Assembly: GCA_030407315.1 (NCBI GenBank)
Contig: JALQPE010001703.1
Location: 54,868 to 118,867 of the forward strand
Length of the DNA stretch: 64,000 bases
Direction: 5' to 3'
From: Asparagopsis taxiformis
Taxonomy: Eukaryota > Rhodophyta > Florideophyceae > Bonnemaisoniales > Bonnemaisoniaceae
Shown: piece by piece, positions 1 through 9,055 of the stretch
Layout: each line of letters starts with the position of its first letter
Position numbering within the stretch: the first letter of the stretch is position 1
The notes under the pieces: generated by a model
The model's input: the letters and a program-made list of their open reading frames with translations, nothing else
Told to the model about the DNA's origin: nothing
Databases searched by the model: none
Translations under genes and position numbers: made by a program

Positions 1-702
1 CTCCAGCTCAGGGTGTATCTCAATTACATCAGAGATTTCTACCTGGTAATCCGTGAAGTCGCACCCAAGGTTGGGATGACTACGGACGAGCTGGCAGACC
101 TGGAGGACCTCGAACCGGATGGAACGGACATGGTCCCGACCTGGAAATCCGTGTTCAAGCGCATGGTTCAATATGAAGAAGAACCTGTGCCAAAACAGGA
201 GAAGAACCACGAGCGTCGCCGAGAAGATTTCCGAACCGTCATCCTGCAACGTTTCAACATTGCACCGGATCGTGAGACTCCGCCCCCTCCTCCCGGAGCA
301 TCTGGCGATGCAGTGCTTGCCACTGCGGCCAGTCAAGGCGCAAAAGATGTGGGGAAGGAGAGCGAGAAAGCGGCAGAGAGCGTTCCTGCTCCTGCCCCTG
401 TGGCATCAGCCACTCCTCCGAAGTCACCATCACAGGTGACTCGGCAGGCTCGCTCTCCGACCCAATTCGGGGAGAATATCATGGAACCTCTCCCCGTTCC
501 CCTTCCCTCACAACCCCTTCCTGAGGACGAAATCAATCCGATGGACATTTCTCCTCCTGACTCCCAAGCCAAGCCGGACTCAACAGCCCGCGCCCCTTCC
601 CCCTCGAAGCCCAACTCTCCTCCCCCTCCCCCTTCCCCCTCACAACCCGACTCACCCCCCCCCCCCGCTGTTCCCGACTCTGCTATCGCCACGGAACAGT
701 AG
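1..702 (+). CDS. ParB/Srx-like protein, C-terminal part (family 1, left copy, cut by window start)
   Basis: The frame is open from base 1 and ends at a TAG (700-702). It is the same protein as the middle and C-terminal part of the full copy at 35086-36711 (minus strand), so the ParB domain itself lies outside the window. The visible part has a helical stretch (YIRDFYLVIREVAPK), then a long Pro/Ser-rich linker that is probably disordered. A run of 12 C at 655-666 sets the frame; the right copy has 11. With 12 C the frame stays open past the TAG into the Cys/His region and on to the dioxygenase, which suggests one ancestral protein. Function is inferred from the right copy. Confidence 0.7.
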   Translation, partial: LQLRVYLNYIRDFYLVIREVAPKVGMTTDELADLEDLEPDGTDMVPTWKSVFKRMVQYEEEPVPKQEKNHERRREDFRTVILQRFNIAPDRETPPPPPGASGDAVLATAASQGAKDVGKESEKAAESVPAPAPVASATPPKSPSQVTRQARSPTQFGENIMEPLPVPLPSQPLPEDEINPMDISPPDSQAKPDSTARAPSPSKPNSPPPPPSPSQPDSPPPPAVPDSAIATEQ

Positions 703-1710
703 AACCCCGAAACCTCGGTTGAAGCTTCTCAACCGCAGGGGGGTGGTGGGGGGACAGTAGTTTCACGCTCTGTGCGCATTCCGCCCGATGAAACTACGCC
801 ACGCCCCTTTCCTTGCTCGCTTGGATCACACTGTCGCTTCGCCGGCTATGCCGCTGTGCACAAATGCACAGCGTGCAACATTCAGCCAGTACACAACCTG
901 TGCGACTATCCTCGAGTATATCACCTCATCCCCATCAAGTACCTCAACAACGGTGAGCGAGACATGGTGTTCGTCTGCTCCCGTGAGTGCTACGATGGCC
1001 GTCAACCGGATGACCCCCCTTCTTGGACCCCTCCTGCAGGGGTCACGTTACAAGAAGCGTGGGAAGGTGATGCGTACAATCCTTTCGAAAAGGACGCGTC
1101 CTCTACCGAGTCTGCTGAAGAAAAGGATAAGCAGACCGGTGAGGCTCCGCGGAGTACGATGGGAGGGAAGGCGCCCATATCCCGGGAACCAGCCAAGAAA
1201 ACTGCCTCTGGAACACCGCGGCGGGGAGAAAAGAGGAGGAGAGAGCCGACCACTCCTCCTCCGACTCGGATGACTCGGTCCAAGACCAGAAGTGCCGCTA
1301 TCGCAGAGCAACTCATCGCTCTCGGTAGCCCGTCTTCTCCCCCTGTCTCCCTTCCGCTTCCTGCACAGCCACCCTCATCTGGCGAAAAGGAGCGTGAAGG
1401 TGAGATAGAAGACGGCGAAACCCCTACAAAGACGAAGGTGACTTCCAAGGGGTTTCGGGTACACAGGTATGAGGACGAGCAGCCACCGCCACCTTCCTTT
1501 CTCACGGAGCAGACCACGCTTGCCCAAGCTGCTACGTTCGTGCGTTCAATTTCGGGTCTGCTCCATCCTGAACACCGCTCTGGGTTCATCATGACGAGTG
1601 GGGAGGTGGAGGAGATCAGGGAGGATATCAACTCCGCGGCTGGTGGTACATCCGAGGAGAGCATTGTTTATTGGGAGCGGGCAAGGGCTAGTATTGATTT
1701 CGATGGATAA
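703..1710 (+). CDS. Cys/His-rich zinc-binding segment and linker of the ParB-dioxygenase gene (family 1, left copy)
   Basis: This segment is open in the same frame as the ParB part before it and the dioxygenase part after it, separated only by TAG 700-702 and TAA 1708-1710. The first in-frame ATG (964) lies inside the Cys/His cluster, so an independent start cannot give a complete domain. The cluster (about 810-1000) has paired Cys and His residues (HKCTAC, HNLC, CSREC) compatible with a treble-clef or cross-brace zinc fold. It resembles no family I can name. A charged linker with basic patches (RRGEKRRR) follows. The last about 40 codons align with the corresponding stretch before the dioxygenase in the degraded copy at 12105, supporting real coding. 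The identical frame is at 34136-35074. Confidence 0.6.
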   Translation, partial: NPETSVEASQPQGGGGGTVVSRSVRIPPDETTPRPFPCSLGSHCRFAGYAAVHKCTACNIQPVHNLCDYPRVYHLIPIKYLNNGERDMVFVCSRECYDGRQPDDPPSWTPPAGVTLQEAWEGDAYNPFEKDASSTESAEEKDKQTGEAPRSTMGGKAPISREPAKKTASGTPRRGEKRRREPTTPPPTRMTRSKTRSAAIAEQLIALGSPSSPPVSLPLPAQPPSSGEKEREGEIEDGETPTKTKVTSKGFRVHRYEDEQPPPPSFLTEQTTLAQAATFVRSISGLLHPEHRSGFIMTSGEVEEIREDINSAAGGTSEESIVYWERARASIDFDG

Positions 1711-2613
1711 ATCGTCCTCGAAGACATACTAGGAGCTTCTGATGTACGGTCTGCAATCCACGAACTGCTCTCTGGGTTTGCCCAAAAGTTCGATGACAAT
1801 GTGGAAGGGGCGTGGGGCACGATTCTGAACTCCGGTTCAGCTGCCCAGGATGCCCGGGGTGGCGCGTCTCGCCAGCGGTACATGACCCCCCACTCGGCTG
1901 TCATTGAAGACCTCGACGGGGAGGAATCCATGTCGCTGGCTCATGACAAGGTTTCCGTGGATGTCATCCTCGCAATTATAGCGGAAATGTTGCACTTGGA
2001 GGATTCCGTTTCATCTTTGAACGGATTCAAGAAAGGCTCCAAGCTGCGCTTTGGGAGGACAGGACTTCGGATGCTCCTGACGGGTTCCAACTGTACTCGT
2101 CAGATCCCGCATCTCGACTTCACGTACCCAGGACCGCCACGCGAGGAACCGAACCGCTATTGTGGGACCCCTGCACCAGACCCAGACTATTCTTTCATAG
2201 CTACTGGTGCAGTTGGGTCCCCAATTCTGGTACGACCGCGGAGTCATGCCTTCCTCAACGCCCCTCGTGATGCCTTCCTGGCTATCTGGCCCCATCTCCA
2301 TCCAAAATTGGTTTGGATTCCACCCTTCTCTGTTCTCGTGACTCGTGGTGACGTAGAGCACGCTGGTGCGGGATGGCAGGATTACGACTTCGTGAAGGAC
2401 AAAATTTCTAAGACTGGAGTACAATACGGTCATCACATTCGAGTCCATAGCATGGCTGTACGTGATTCTTCCGAGCTAGTCAATGATCTCGTCTACGCAC
2501 CGGTGCAGAGTGACGACCCCAATCGTCTGCCGAAACCTTACGAGTTCGCACACGACTTTGAGTCGGACGATGAGGTACCGGATAGTAGTGAAGATTACAT
2601 CACAGTTGAGTAG
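1711..2613 (+). CDS. 2OG/Fe(II) dioxygenase-like domain protein (family 1, left copy)
   Basis: The frame is open from directly after the TAA at 1708-1710. The only early starts are a GTG at 1801 and an ATG at 1882, both inside the domain. Expected features of a double-stranded beta-helix oxygenase are visible: His-X-Asp (PHLDF; His codon 2110, Asp 2116), a distal metal His (VEHAGAG; codon 2359) and an Arg ten or so residues after the last strand (HIRVHS; codon 2440) where these enzymes bind 2-oxoglutarate. The TAA sits where the family-2 protein has Tyr in its RGYTVM stretch, so it looks like a nonsense change inside the domain. Substrate is unknown; with a DNA methyltransferase as partner, methylated DNA or histone is a natural guess but unproven. 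Confidence 0.65.
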   Translation: MVLEDILGASDVRSAIHELLSGFAQKFDDNVEGAWGTILNSGSAAQDARGGASRQRYMTPHSAVIEDLDGEESMSLAHDKVSVDVILAIIAEMLHLEDSVSSLNGFKKGSKLRFGRTGLRMLLTGSNCTRQIPHLDFTYPGPPREEPNRYCGTPAPDPDYSFIATGAVGSPILVRPRSHAFLNAPRDAFLAIWPHLHPKLVWIPPFSVLVTRGDVEHAGAGWQDYDFVKDKISKTGVQYGHHIRVHSMAVRDSSELVNDLVYAPVQSDDPNRLPKPYEFAHDFESDDEVPDSSEDYITVE

Positions 2614-2874
2614 GTAGGATTTCACCTATAGGTTGCTCTCAACTAAAGTTTCTATTGTTTTCTTAATGTTCCTCCATTGCTTCACCTGTAGCATAGTATA
2701 CTATACACTAACAGTATACTCTTCCCCATTGCTTACTGACAACTTGTGACATTCTGTGATCTACGATATTGTTTTCCTCTCAACCCAGACTAACGAGTGC
2801 GTATCCATGAGCTAAGAGCGCTCCCGACCTCAGCAGTACCTCTACTTTGTCTTTTCCAGCTGCTAATCAGGTCC

Positions 2875-4073
2875 TAAAATTTGGTAATTTTTTGGGCTCA
2901 AAAATTACTGCAGTAAAAACTGATCTAGCCAAGTGCAGTTTGCTAGATCAGTTTTTACTGCAGTAATTTTTGTGCCCAAAAAATTACCAATTTTAGACCC
3001 ATCCGGCGCCCACCTGTTCCAGATTTGGACAACCGCTCCTGCCCCAGGCTACGTCAAGTTCATACATTCCATGCTTTACTGATGTTTCTAAACATTCCAA
3101 ATGCTACGCTGCTTCGCTGGATGGTCGTTGACGAACATTGACGGCGCATTGCAGCTCTGTTCAAAACCGAACCGGTATTACCATGACGTGCATTTATGTC
3201 CGTCTACTTCTCTCCTCATACAATCTTGAAAATCTAGTCATCGTGATGCATCCAGACAGTTGTGCACCAATAGTCGATAAACATAATTGCACCGAACTAT
3301 AGAAGGTGCTGCCCACGTGGTGCTTACTCGTGGTGGTGAGTGTCCCATGGCATAAGGTCGCTGGTACAAAGTAGGACGGAGTACGAGCCATACGGTCACT
3401 ACGAGTGGGGCATAAAATTTGGTAATTTTTGGGCTCAAAAATTACTGCAGTAAAAACTGATCTAGCCAAGTGCAGTTTGCTAGATCAGTTTTTACTGCAG
3501 TAATTTTTGTGCCCAAAAAATTACCAATTTTAGACCCATCCGGCGCCCACCTGTTCCAGATTTGGACAACCGCTCCTGCCCCAGGCTACGTCAAGTTCAT
3601 ACATTCCATGCTTTACTGATGTTTCTAAACATTCCAAATGCTACGCTGCTTCGCTGGATGGTCGTTGACGAACATTGACGGCGCATTGCAGCTCTGTTCA
3701 AAACCGAACCGGTATTACCATGACGTGCATTTATGTCCGTCTACTTCTCTCCTCATACAATCTTGAAAATCTAGTCATCGTGATGCATCCAGACAGTTGT
3801 GCACCAATAGTCGATAAACATAATTGCACCGAACTATAGAAGGTGCTGCCCACGTGGTGCTTACTCGTGGTGGTGAGTGTCCCATGGCATAAGGTCGCTG
3901 GTACAAAGTAGGACGGAGTACGAGCCATACGGTCACTACGAGTGGGGCATAAAATTTGGTAATTTTTTGGGCTCAAAAATTACTGCAGTAAAAACTGATC
4001 TAGCAAAGTGCACTTGGCTAGATCAGTTTTTACTGCAGTAATTTTTGTGCCCAAAAAATTACCAAATTTTAGA
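2875..4073. repeat. Hairpin array, three hairpins in 537-bp tandem units (family 1, left copy)
   Basis: Three near-identical hairpins of about 122 bp lie at 2875-2997, 3412-3533 and 3949-4073, separated by a conserved spacer of about 415 bp (period about 537 bp). Each arm runs from AAATTTGGTAATTTTTTGGG through the self-complementary TTACTGCAGTAA to CTGATCTAG, with a 12-15 nt loop near AAGTGCA. The array lies between the dioxygenase and the methyltransferase genes. The right copy has four hairpins. I see no credible coding in the spacers; frames there are hairpin or spacer artefacts. Confidence 0.9.
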
Positions 4074-4697
4074 CTAGTCTGGCGACCGTCTGTAGCTAAT
4101 GGGGCTTGAATTTAGGTGCAGTGTCTCTGTATTATTAGTGAAGCTGGCTCAAGGTTGTGGAGATTTTGTTTAATGCACTGTTATGATACAGAATGCGCCC
4201 AAGCTGCATACCCGTTCAAAACATTGCACCCCTTCACCAATCTTCAACAACAAAACTCCAAACTCTTTCATCATCCCGCGACCCCTCGTCAGAAATCGGG
4301 GTTTCCATAAATTCCAATTTCAAATTTTGCGGGCGCGCGGAAAAATCTCCTTCCCGTCCTGTCAGGCACATGTGCCGGATTGCATTGCAATCTTCTCTAC
4401 CAATCTATCGCATTCTCTCTTCTCCCTCGTTCCCGAGCATCCCCTGAAATGGCGCAGCCACAACCCCGGCACGGGCTTGTCGAAACGTACAGCGAAGATG
4501 GGCCGATGCATCTATCTGACAAGTGCGGAAACGGAACCATTCTATGGGTTGATCCCGCTCGCGTTGTTTGAATTCCTGCTATCGCAGGGGCTAGCACCCC
4601 AGCCTCCGATGTCACATCCGTAGTACATCTGGATTTCGAACGTCTCTATCTGTACGGTAGCATTGCGGACAATGGTGACGTAACCTTGGTGGGAGGC
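4074..4697 (+). other. Leader of the methyltransferase gene with a possible interrupted N-terminal extension
   Basis: This stretch between hairpin array and methyltransferase is shared with the right copy (30617-31241). In the methyltransferase frame there is an ATG at 4449 in a good start context (GAAATGGCG), followed by 40 codons, then TGA at 4569-4571, after which the frame is open again into the enzyme. No GT-AG intron of suitable phase removes the TGA. Either the real start is ATG 4698 and this is 5' leader with a short upstream frame, or the TGA is a third in-frame nonsense codon of this cassette. Confidence 0.4.
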
Positions 4698-7169
4698 ATG
4701 GACGTGTGCGAGGAGGTGTGGTCGCGCCCCCGACGGAACACATCGAGATATTTACTTCGCATGAGCTACGAATCTATTACTACCAAACCACATACGCTTG
4801 CCTCTATTCTCTTTCATCTCCTGGAGAGGGAAAGGATTATTCCGTTCTACGAAAGTGTAGCAATAGTCGCTCACATGCGAGACTGTTGGCATGAAGCTGA
4901 GAAGAAAGAGGATCATGTGCCCCTTGCAGAACGTTCGCTCACAGCGTTTCGAAGGGCTGTGAGCAGTATGTACAAGTTTGACCTGCCAGCGAATGCTTCA
5001 ATCGTTCTGGATAAATGGTTCTCGTATGCCTACCATCGTCACACCTTTAATATTGTGCAAGCAGTCCGAAACTTCACCATTTCTGCTGGTGAAGATGGTA
5101 GTGTAGATATAGACACACGGGTATGGGATCTATTCCTCACGAGCTGTGGGTTGCTGGATTTATCCGTATCCTTCTTTATTCCCGTGTTTGTCCATGAGCG
5201 TGATGAGCAATCAGCAGAGGATCCACTCAAAAACTCTCAGAGTCCTGGACCACCACTTCCAGTTCAGAAAGAGTTCTACACCGAGCATAACTTCTCCCAG
5301 TCCGCGATTGGTCGAGATGTCTTCTCAAGACAATCACTAGCATGCCAATTCTTCGTTTCACAGACCCAGGAGCGCGCTTCGCATCAAGATAGCTGGACAA
5401 CTCCGAGACTTACCACAAATTTCGAGAGGGTTGTAGTTCTCATGGCATTGATACAAATGGACCGAGACTGGAAGTTGCAGGCAGAATCCCGGCCACGCTC
5501 ACGTACAAGAACGAGGTCTTCGAATGGACCCACGCCGCTTCTCAAGAAGGATAGTCCGTGGACTGCCCAGCGTCTTGGATATGGTATTCATGTGATTCTG
5601 AAGTCATGGGATGTATTGGCAAAGTCGCTAGGGGCTACCAATACCGAGGAGCTCTTGCAACCGTACCTTCTGTACGACCAGAGAGTATTCACGTACCACG
5701 TCCTGGACTCGGAAAATAGGGGCTTCGCACCGCTTCGAGAGCTGAAGACTTTGTTGCACGGCAGAGGAGCTGTTCGAAGAGTGCAGCACTCGGCAAGCAT
5801 CTCGAGTGCGGCTGTCCATCGTACGCTGCTGCAAGATGCTCAGATGCGCCTCTGCGCAACGTCCTTCTGGGAGCACATAATGACGATCTGTCGGCACAAA
5901 GAATTGTTCGACCAAACCGTTTCTTCACCGCGAGCAATACCTTTCCTACAGGGCTTCCAGGCGTCGACTGGTTCCCCGGATGCTGGGAGGTTTACGACTA
6001 TTCGGGCTCTGGGTATGGTTGAAAGGCAACTCACGGCATTCAGCCTCACAGAAGAGCCACAATCAACGCCCGACCCTAATGAAGAGCTGTTCGGAGACAC
6101 TGAGAGAACAGCTTCTCCAGTACGGGATTCTCCGCCCGGCGGGAACGGAACGAGCCCGAATGCTAAACGCAGACGACTAGATGAAAGCCCTTCTGGTGCA
6201 GGAAGCTCGAGCAGGAATAGCGGTAACAGCGGTACCGCCGAAGCGGCCAGAGCTGATATAAAATCCATGCGTGCAGAAGATGAAGTGTTGATTCCTCCAG
6301 AAATGGACAACATGAAAGGATCTGTCCTGCATACTTTCAACTGCAGCTTCAGAGACCTTTTGAAGAACTATGACGCTGTTGACAATCCTCGAAAGCCGCA
6401 AATCCGGGAAGGTGCTCAGTTGGTACTCACTGACCCGCCGTACAATACTTGGCGTATGTCTGGCAGAGGAAACTCTGGTTACGATGTCCTCCGTCAGGAA
6501 GAAATCGAAGACACGGTAGCTGAAATTTCCAAGGTGACGCGCAAGGGTGGTCATGTTCTCATATTCACATCTGCTGCTCTGTTCTACAATTGGGTATACG
6601 AGCTTCGCAAAGTGAAATACTCTACGGGTAGTCCTATGTTCGCGGTTGATTCGCAGCCTATCGTCTGTACTCGGAGCCCCACCCATTTTACTTCGCCTCC
6701 ATATAGGATTACAACCAGTTTGTTAAATATGGTCGAGCTGGTTGTACATGCTACGAAGCTGGGTAAGGGTAAAGAAGGCTGGGGGATGGTGAACTACCGA
6801 AATGCAGGATACATCCCTTCTAGGTTCAAGGCTTGGACAAATGTCATCGACAACATCCCGCGCATCACAGCATCGGAGACAGTGAAATATTTGGACAAGG
6901 ACAAGAAAAAGGTTACGTTGCGCCCCGAGCAGAAGACCATAGCTCTCATGCAAGAGCTCATTGGACGTTTCTCAAACCAGGGAGACTTGGTCGTGGACAT
7001 GTTTGCTGGCACTTTCTCTACTGCAGTTGCATGCCTTACTATGCACCACGGTCAGTACAGGAGGTTTGTGGGGTGTGAGAAGTTCACGGACTGCTTTGAA
7101 CTATCCCTTCCTAGAGTCAATCTTGCATTTCTGCAGCACAGGAAAAGCAAGTTTTTGAAAAACCAGTAA
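4698..7169 (+). CDS. DNA amino-methyltransferase (N6-adenine type motif), SET domain lost (family 1, left copy)
   Basis: About 823 residues from ATG 4698. An N-terminal region of about 500 residues is homologous to the family-2 protein at 52883 (shared EELLQPYLLYD / EELMAPYIIFD block) but of unknown function. It is followed by a Ser/Pro-rich basic linker. The catalytic part has motif IV DPPYN (Asp codon 6432) before motif I (DMFAGTFSTA, about 6996), the order of beta-class N6-adenine and N4-cytosine methyltransferases; DPPY favours N6-adenine, but product is not proven. The frame matches the right copy up to 7138, then switches to unrelated sequence and stops after 10 codons, so the SET domain is missing. 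A W follows DPPYNT where both other copies have R. The whole methyltransferase domain is retained. Confidence 0.85.
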   Translation: MDVCEEVWSRPRRNTSRYLLRMSYESITTKPHTLASILFHLLERERIIPFYESVAIVAHMRDCWHEAEKKEDHVPLAERSLTAFRRAVSSMYKFDLPANASIVLDKWFSYAYHRHTFNIVQAVRNFTISAGEDGSVDIDTRVWDLFLTSCGLLDLSVSFFIPVFVHERDEQSAEDPLKNSQSPGPPLPVQKEFYTEHNFSQSAIGRDVFSRQSLACQFFVSQTQERASHQDSWTTPRLTTNFERVVVLMALIQMDRDWKLQAESRPRSRTRTRSSNGPTPLLKKDSPWTAQRLGYGIHVILKSWDVLAKSLGATNTEELLQPYLLYDQRVFTYHVLDSENRGFAPLRELKTLLHGRGAVRRVQHSASISSAAVHRTLLQDAQMRLCATSFWEHIMTICRHKELFDQTVSSPRAIPFLQGFQASTGSPDAGRFTTIRALGMVERQLTAFSLTEEPQSTPDPNEELFGDTERTASPVRDSPPGGNGTSPNAKRRRLDESPSGAGSSSRNSGNSGTAEAARADIKSMRAEDEVLIPPEMDNMKGSVLHTFNCSFRDLLKNYDAVDNPRKPQIREGAQLVLTDPPYNTWRMSGRGNSGYDVLRQEEIEDTVAEISKVTRKGGHVLIFTSAALFYNWVYELRKVKYSTGSPMFAVDSQPIVCTRSPTHFTSPPYRITTSLLNMVELVVHATKLGKGKEGWGMVNYRNAGYIPSRFKAWTNVIDNIPRITASETVKYLDKDKKKVTLRPEQKTIALMQELIGRFSNQGDLVVDMFAGTFSTAVACLTMHHGQYRRFVGCEKFTDCFELSLPRVNLAFLQHRKSKFLKNQ

Positions 7170-8124
7170 ATTTCATGGTCTGGACCATTAGAAATTAGTG
7201 GAATGGCAAACCATAAAAAATCGCAGAAATTACCGGCGCCGTGCCATAGATAAGTAGTCGAAATACCGTAAAGAATAGGGTGGAATGAAACTGCGCCGTG
7301 GGAGTGGGTATAAGCACCGTGACATTGTGCAATTTTCCACTACTGTACGGAAAAATAACATTGGAAAGGACAAAGACACGTCGCGTTGGTCATGACGGTG
7401 ACCGGAGGTGGCATATTCCATTATTTTTTGAATTTACTTGCTGGAATCACGAAACGAGGGAACCATATGTATGACAGTACCATGTTGGACTCGAACCATG
7501 AACATTGATGGTCACGCCGGTCTGAGGTACTGGTGGTAGTCGTAGCAATGTAGTGATGGTAGAGGGATGGACTGGTACTGACTGTTCCAACGCGCCATAC
7601 GCTTCGATGACGTCACGTTTTGGACGTCCATGCAGAATCATATGAAAGAGGCGAGATACAGAGTGTATGACGTGAACTATCTAATCTCGATATGGCCATT
7701 GTTCTACCATAGGTAGGGTACGGTCGAAAGAGTAGATAATTGTACTTGAGTTTAGTTCCTGTAGTATTACTTAGTAAAGAATGGCACCATCTATGTTGAT
7801 TTATAGCACAGATACTATGGCATAGTTACTGTCGAAGTCGCAAAATTTTGTAATAAAGTCACTCCCGCATACACAAGATTGACCTGAATAGTGAGTTCCG
7901 CCCTGGCTTTAAGCGTTACTAGTATCTTAAACGCAGTATTAGTGGATTTGTAAACTTGTGCAGCAGTAGGGAACAAGGTAGTGAATTCGTATCATACGAT
8001 AAAAATGAAAAATTGGACGTTACAGACATGGGTGAAGTAGTATCTAGTGAAGAACTCGACGAAGACTTGTCCTAAACAAAATTGCAGATAGTGCGTTGTA
8101 GTATCTTTATTTCGTGGAGGAACT
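7170..8124. other. Spacer beyond the inverted-repeat breakpoint; no gene seen
   Basis: AT-rich unique sequence directly after the breakpoint at 7138. A perfect tRNA B-box-like string (reverse complement at 7487-7499) has no matching A box or cloverleaf. I see no supported coding frame. Confidence 0.5.
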
Positions 8125-8329
8125 ATGACGAGGCGTGGATCATTGCGAATTAGGCGACAGAGCGAAAAAGCGAAAGCTGGTCGTGAGCGTGAGCGGGCAG
8201 CTGCCGTAGATGCACTCCCATGTGTCGGAACGGAAATAGACGTATGGTTCCAAGTTGGCGATGACGCAATATGGTGGAAGGATACGGTTGTGGAAATGAA
8301 ACTTCCTGAGCAGTATCCTGTCTGCAGTG
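8125..8329 (+). pseudogene. 5' fragment of an unknown gene with a Tudor-like motif, cut by a CACTA-type end
   Basis: ATG 8125 opens a basic N-terminus followed by VGTEIDVWFQVGDDAIWW and a VVE. This spacing resembles the N-terminus of the frame at 22998 (VGDRIDV ... VVEQ) and is reminiscent of small Tudor/Agenet barrels, though too short to assign. The frame runs directly into the transposon terminus CACTACGGTG at 8330, so the gene is truncated. The relationship to 22998 is notable because that frame also abuts a CACTA-type end. Confidence 0.45.
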
Positions 8330-8600
8330 CACTACGGTGTTGAAAAGGGGGCCTCAGACAGTACTGCGAGACAGTGATTTTTACTGTCTGAGACAGTAAA
8401 AATCACTATGCGGCAAATGAAAATTAATGCCACACTTGGAGACAGTGATTTGCACTGTCTGGCAGACAGTACGGAACACTGTCTGCAGACAGTAAAAAAC
8501 ACTGTCTCACAGTACTGTCTGAGGCAGTGAATGGAGACAGTAAAAATTAATGATTTATTCAATAGCTGGATATGATGTAATTTACTGTACTGGGCAGTGT
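8330..8600 (+). mobile_element. CACTA-type transposon end, left terminus
   Basis: The terminus begins CACTACGGTGTTG and is followed by dense direct and inverted subterminal motifs built on GACAGT/ACTGTC, as in CACTA (En/Spm) elements. The same terminus occurs at 14799 and 42133, and in reverse complement ending at 22984. The inward extent cannot be fixed because no partner end with clear target duplication is visible; the end at 22984 is a candidate (flanks GTG and TGG). Confidence 0.6.
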
Positions 8601-8705
8601 TGGCGGATAGTGTTTTGTATTGGCCAAGGCAACATGGCCGGATAGTGAAATACGCTGCCTGGGACAATAGATGGAACCAACACGGTGCACTGTCCTGGGC
8701 AGTAC

Positions 8706-9055
8706 CTGGAGACAGTGATTTTCACTGTCCTGGGCAGTACCTGGAGACAGTACTTTGTGCTGCCCTGGGCAGTACCTGTAGACAGTACTTTGTGCTGCCC
8801 TGGGCAGTACCTGTAGACAGTATTTCGTGCTGCCCTGGGCAGCACCTGTAGACAGTACTTTGTGCTGCCCTGGGCAGCACCTGTAGACAGTACTTTGTGC
8901 TGCCCTGGGCAGCACCTGGAGATAGTACTTTGTGCTGTCCTGGGCAGCACCTGGAGACAGTATTTCGTGCTGCCCTGGGCAGCACCTGGAGACAGTATTT
9001 CGTGCTGCCCTGGGCAGCACCTGGAGACAGTAAAAGTAGTGTCCTGATATAGTAA
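8706..9055. repeat. 35-bp tandem array
   Basis: CTGGAGACAG or CTGTAGACAG recurs at exactly 35-bp steps from 8706 to 9021. Each unit contains a palindromic core GTGCTGCCC-T-GGGCAGCAC and an ACAGTACTTT or ACAGTATTTC stretch. It continues the subterminal repeat zone of the CACTA-type end, so it probably belongs to that element. Confidence 0.9.

Noticed and set aside
333..692. Gly-rich minus-strand frames opposite the ParB linker and similar frames at 1002-1664 and 35114-35512
   Set aside because: Shadows of the Pro/Ser-rich coding strand.
699..757. 59-nt intron joining ParB and zinc segments
   Set aside because: Works only with the 11-base homopolymer of the right copy; no branch site is visible, so not annotated.
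1691..1732. 42-nt intron removing the TAA in the ParB-dioxygenase gene
   Set aside because: It fits GT-AG and phase but lacks a branch site and would delete residues that align with family 2.
3194..3976. Short frames in the hairpin spacers
   Set aside because: They repeat with each tandem unit, run into the hairpin and carry no motif.
7480..7570. tRNA gene on the minus strand
   Set aside because: Only a B-box-like string; no A box and no cloverleaf.
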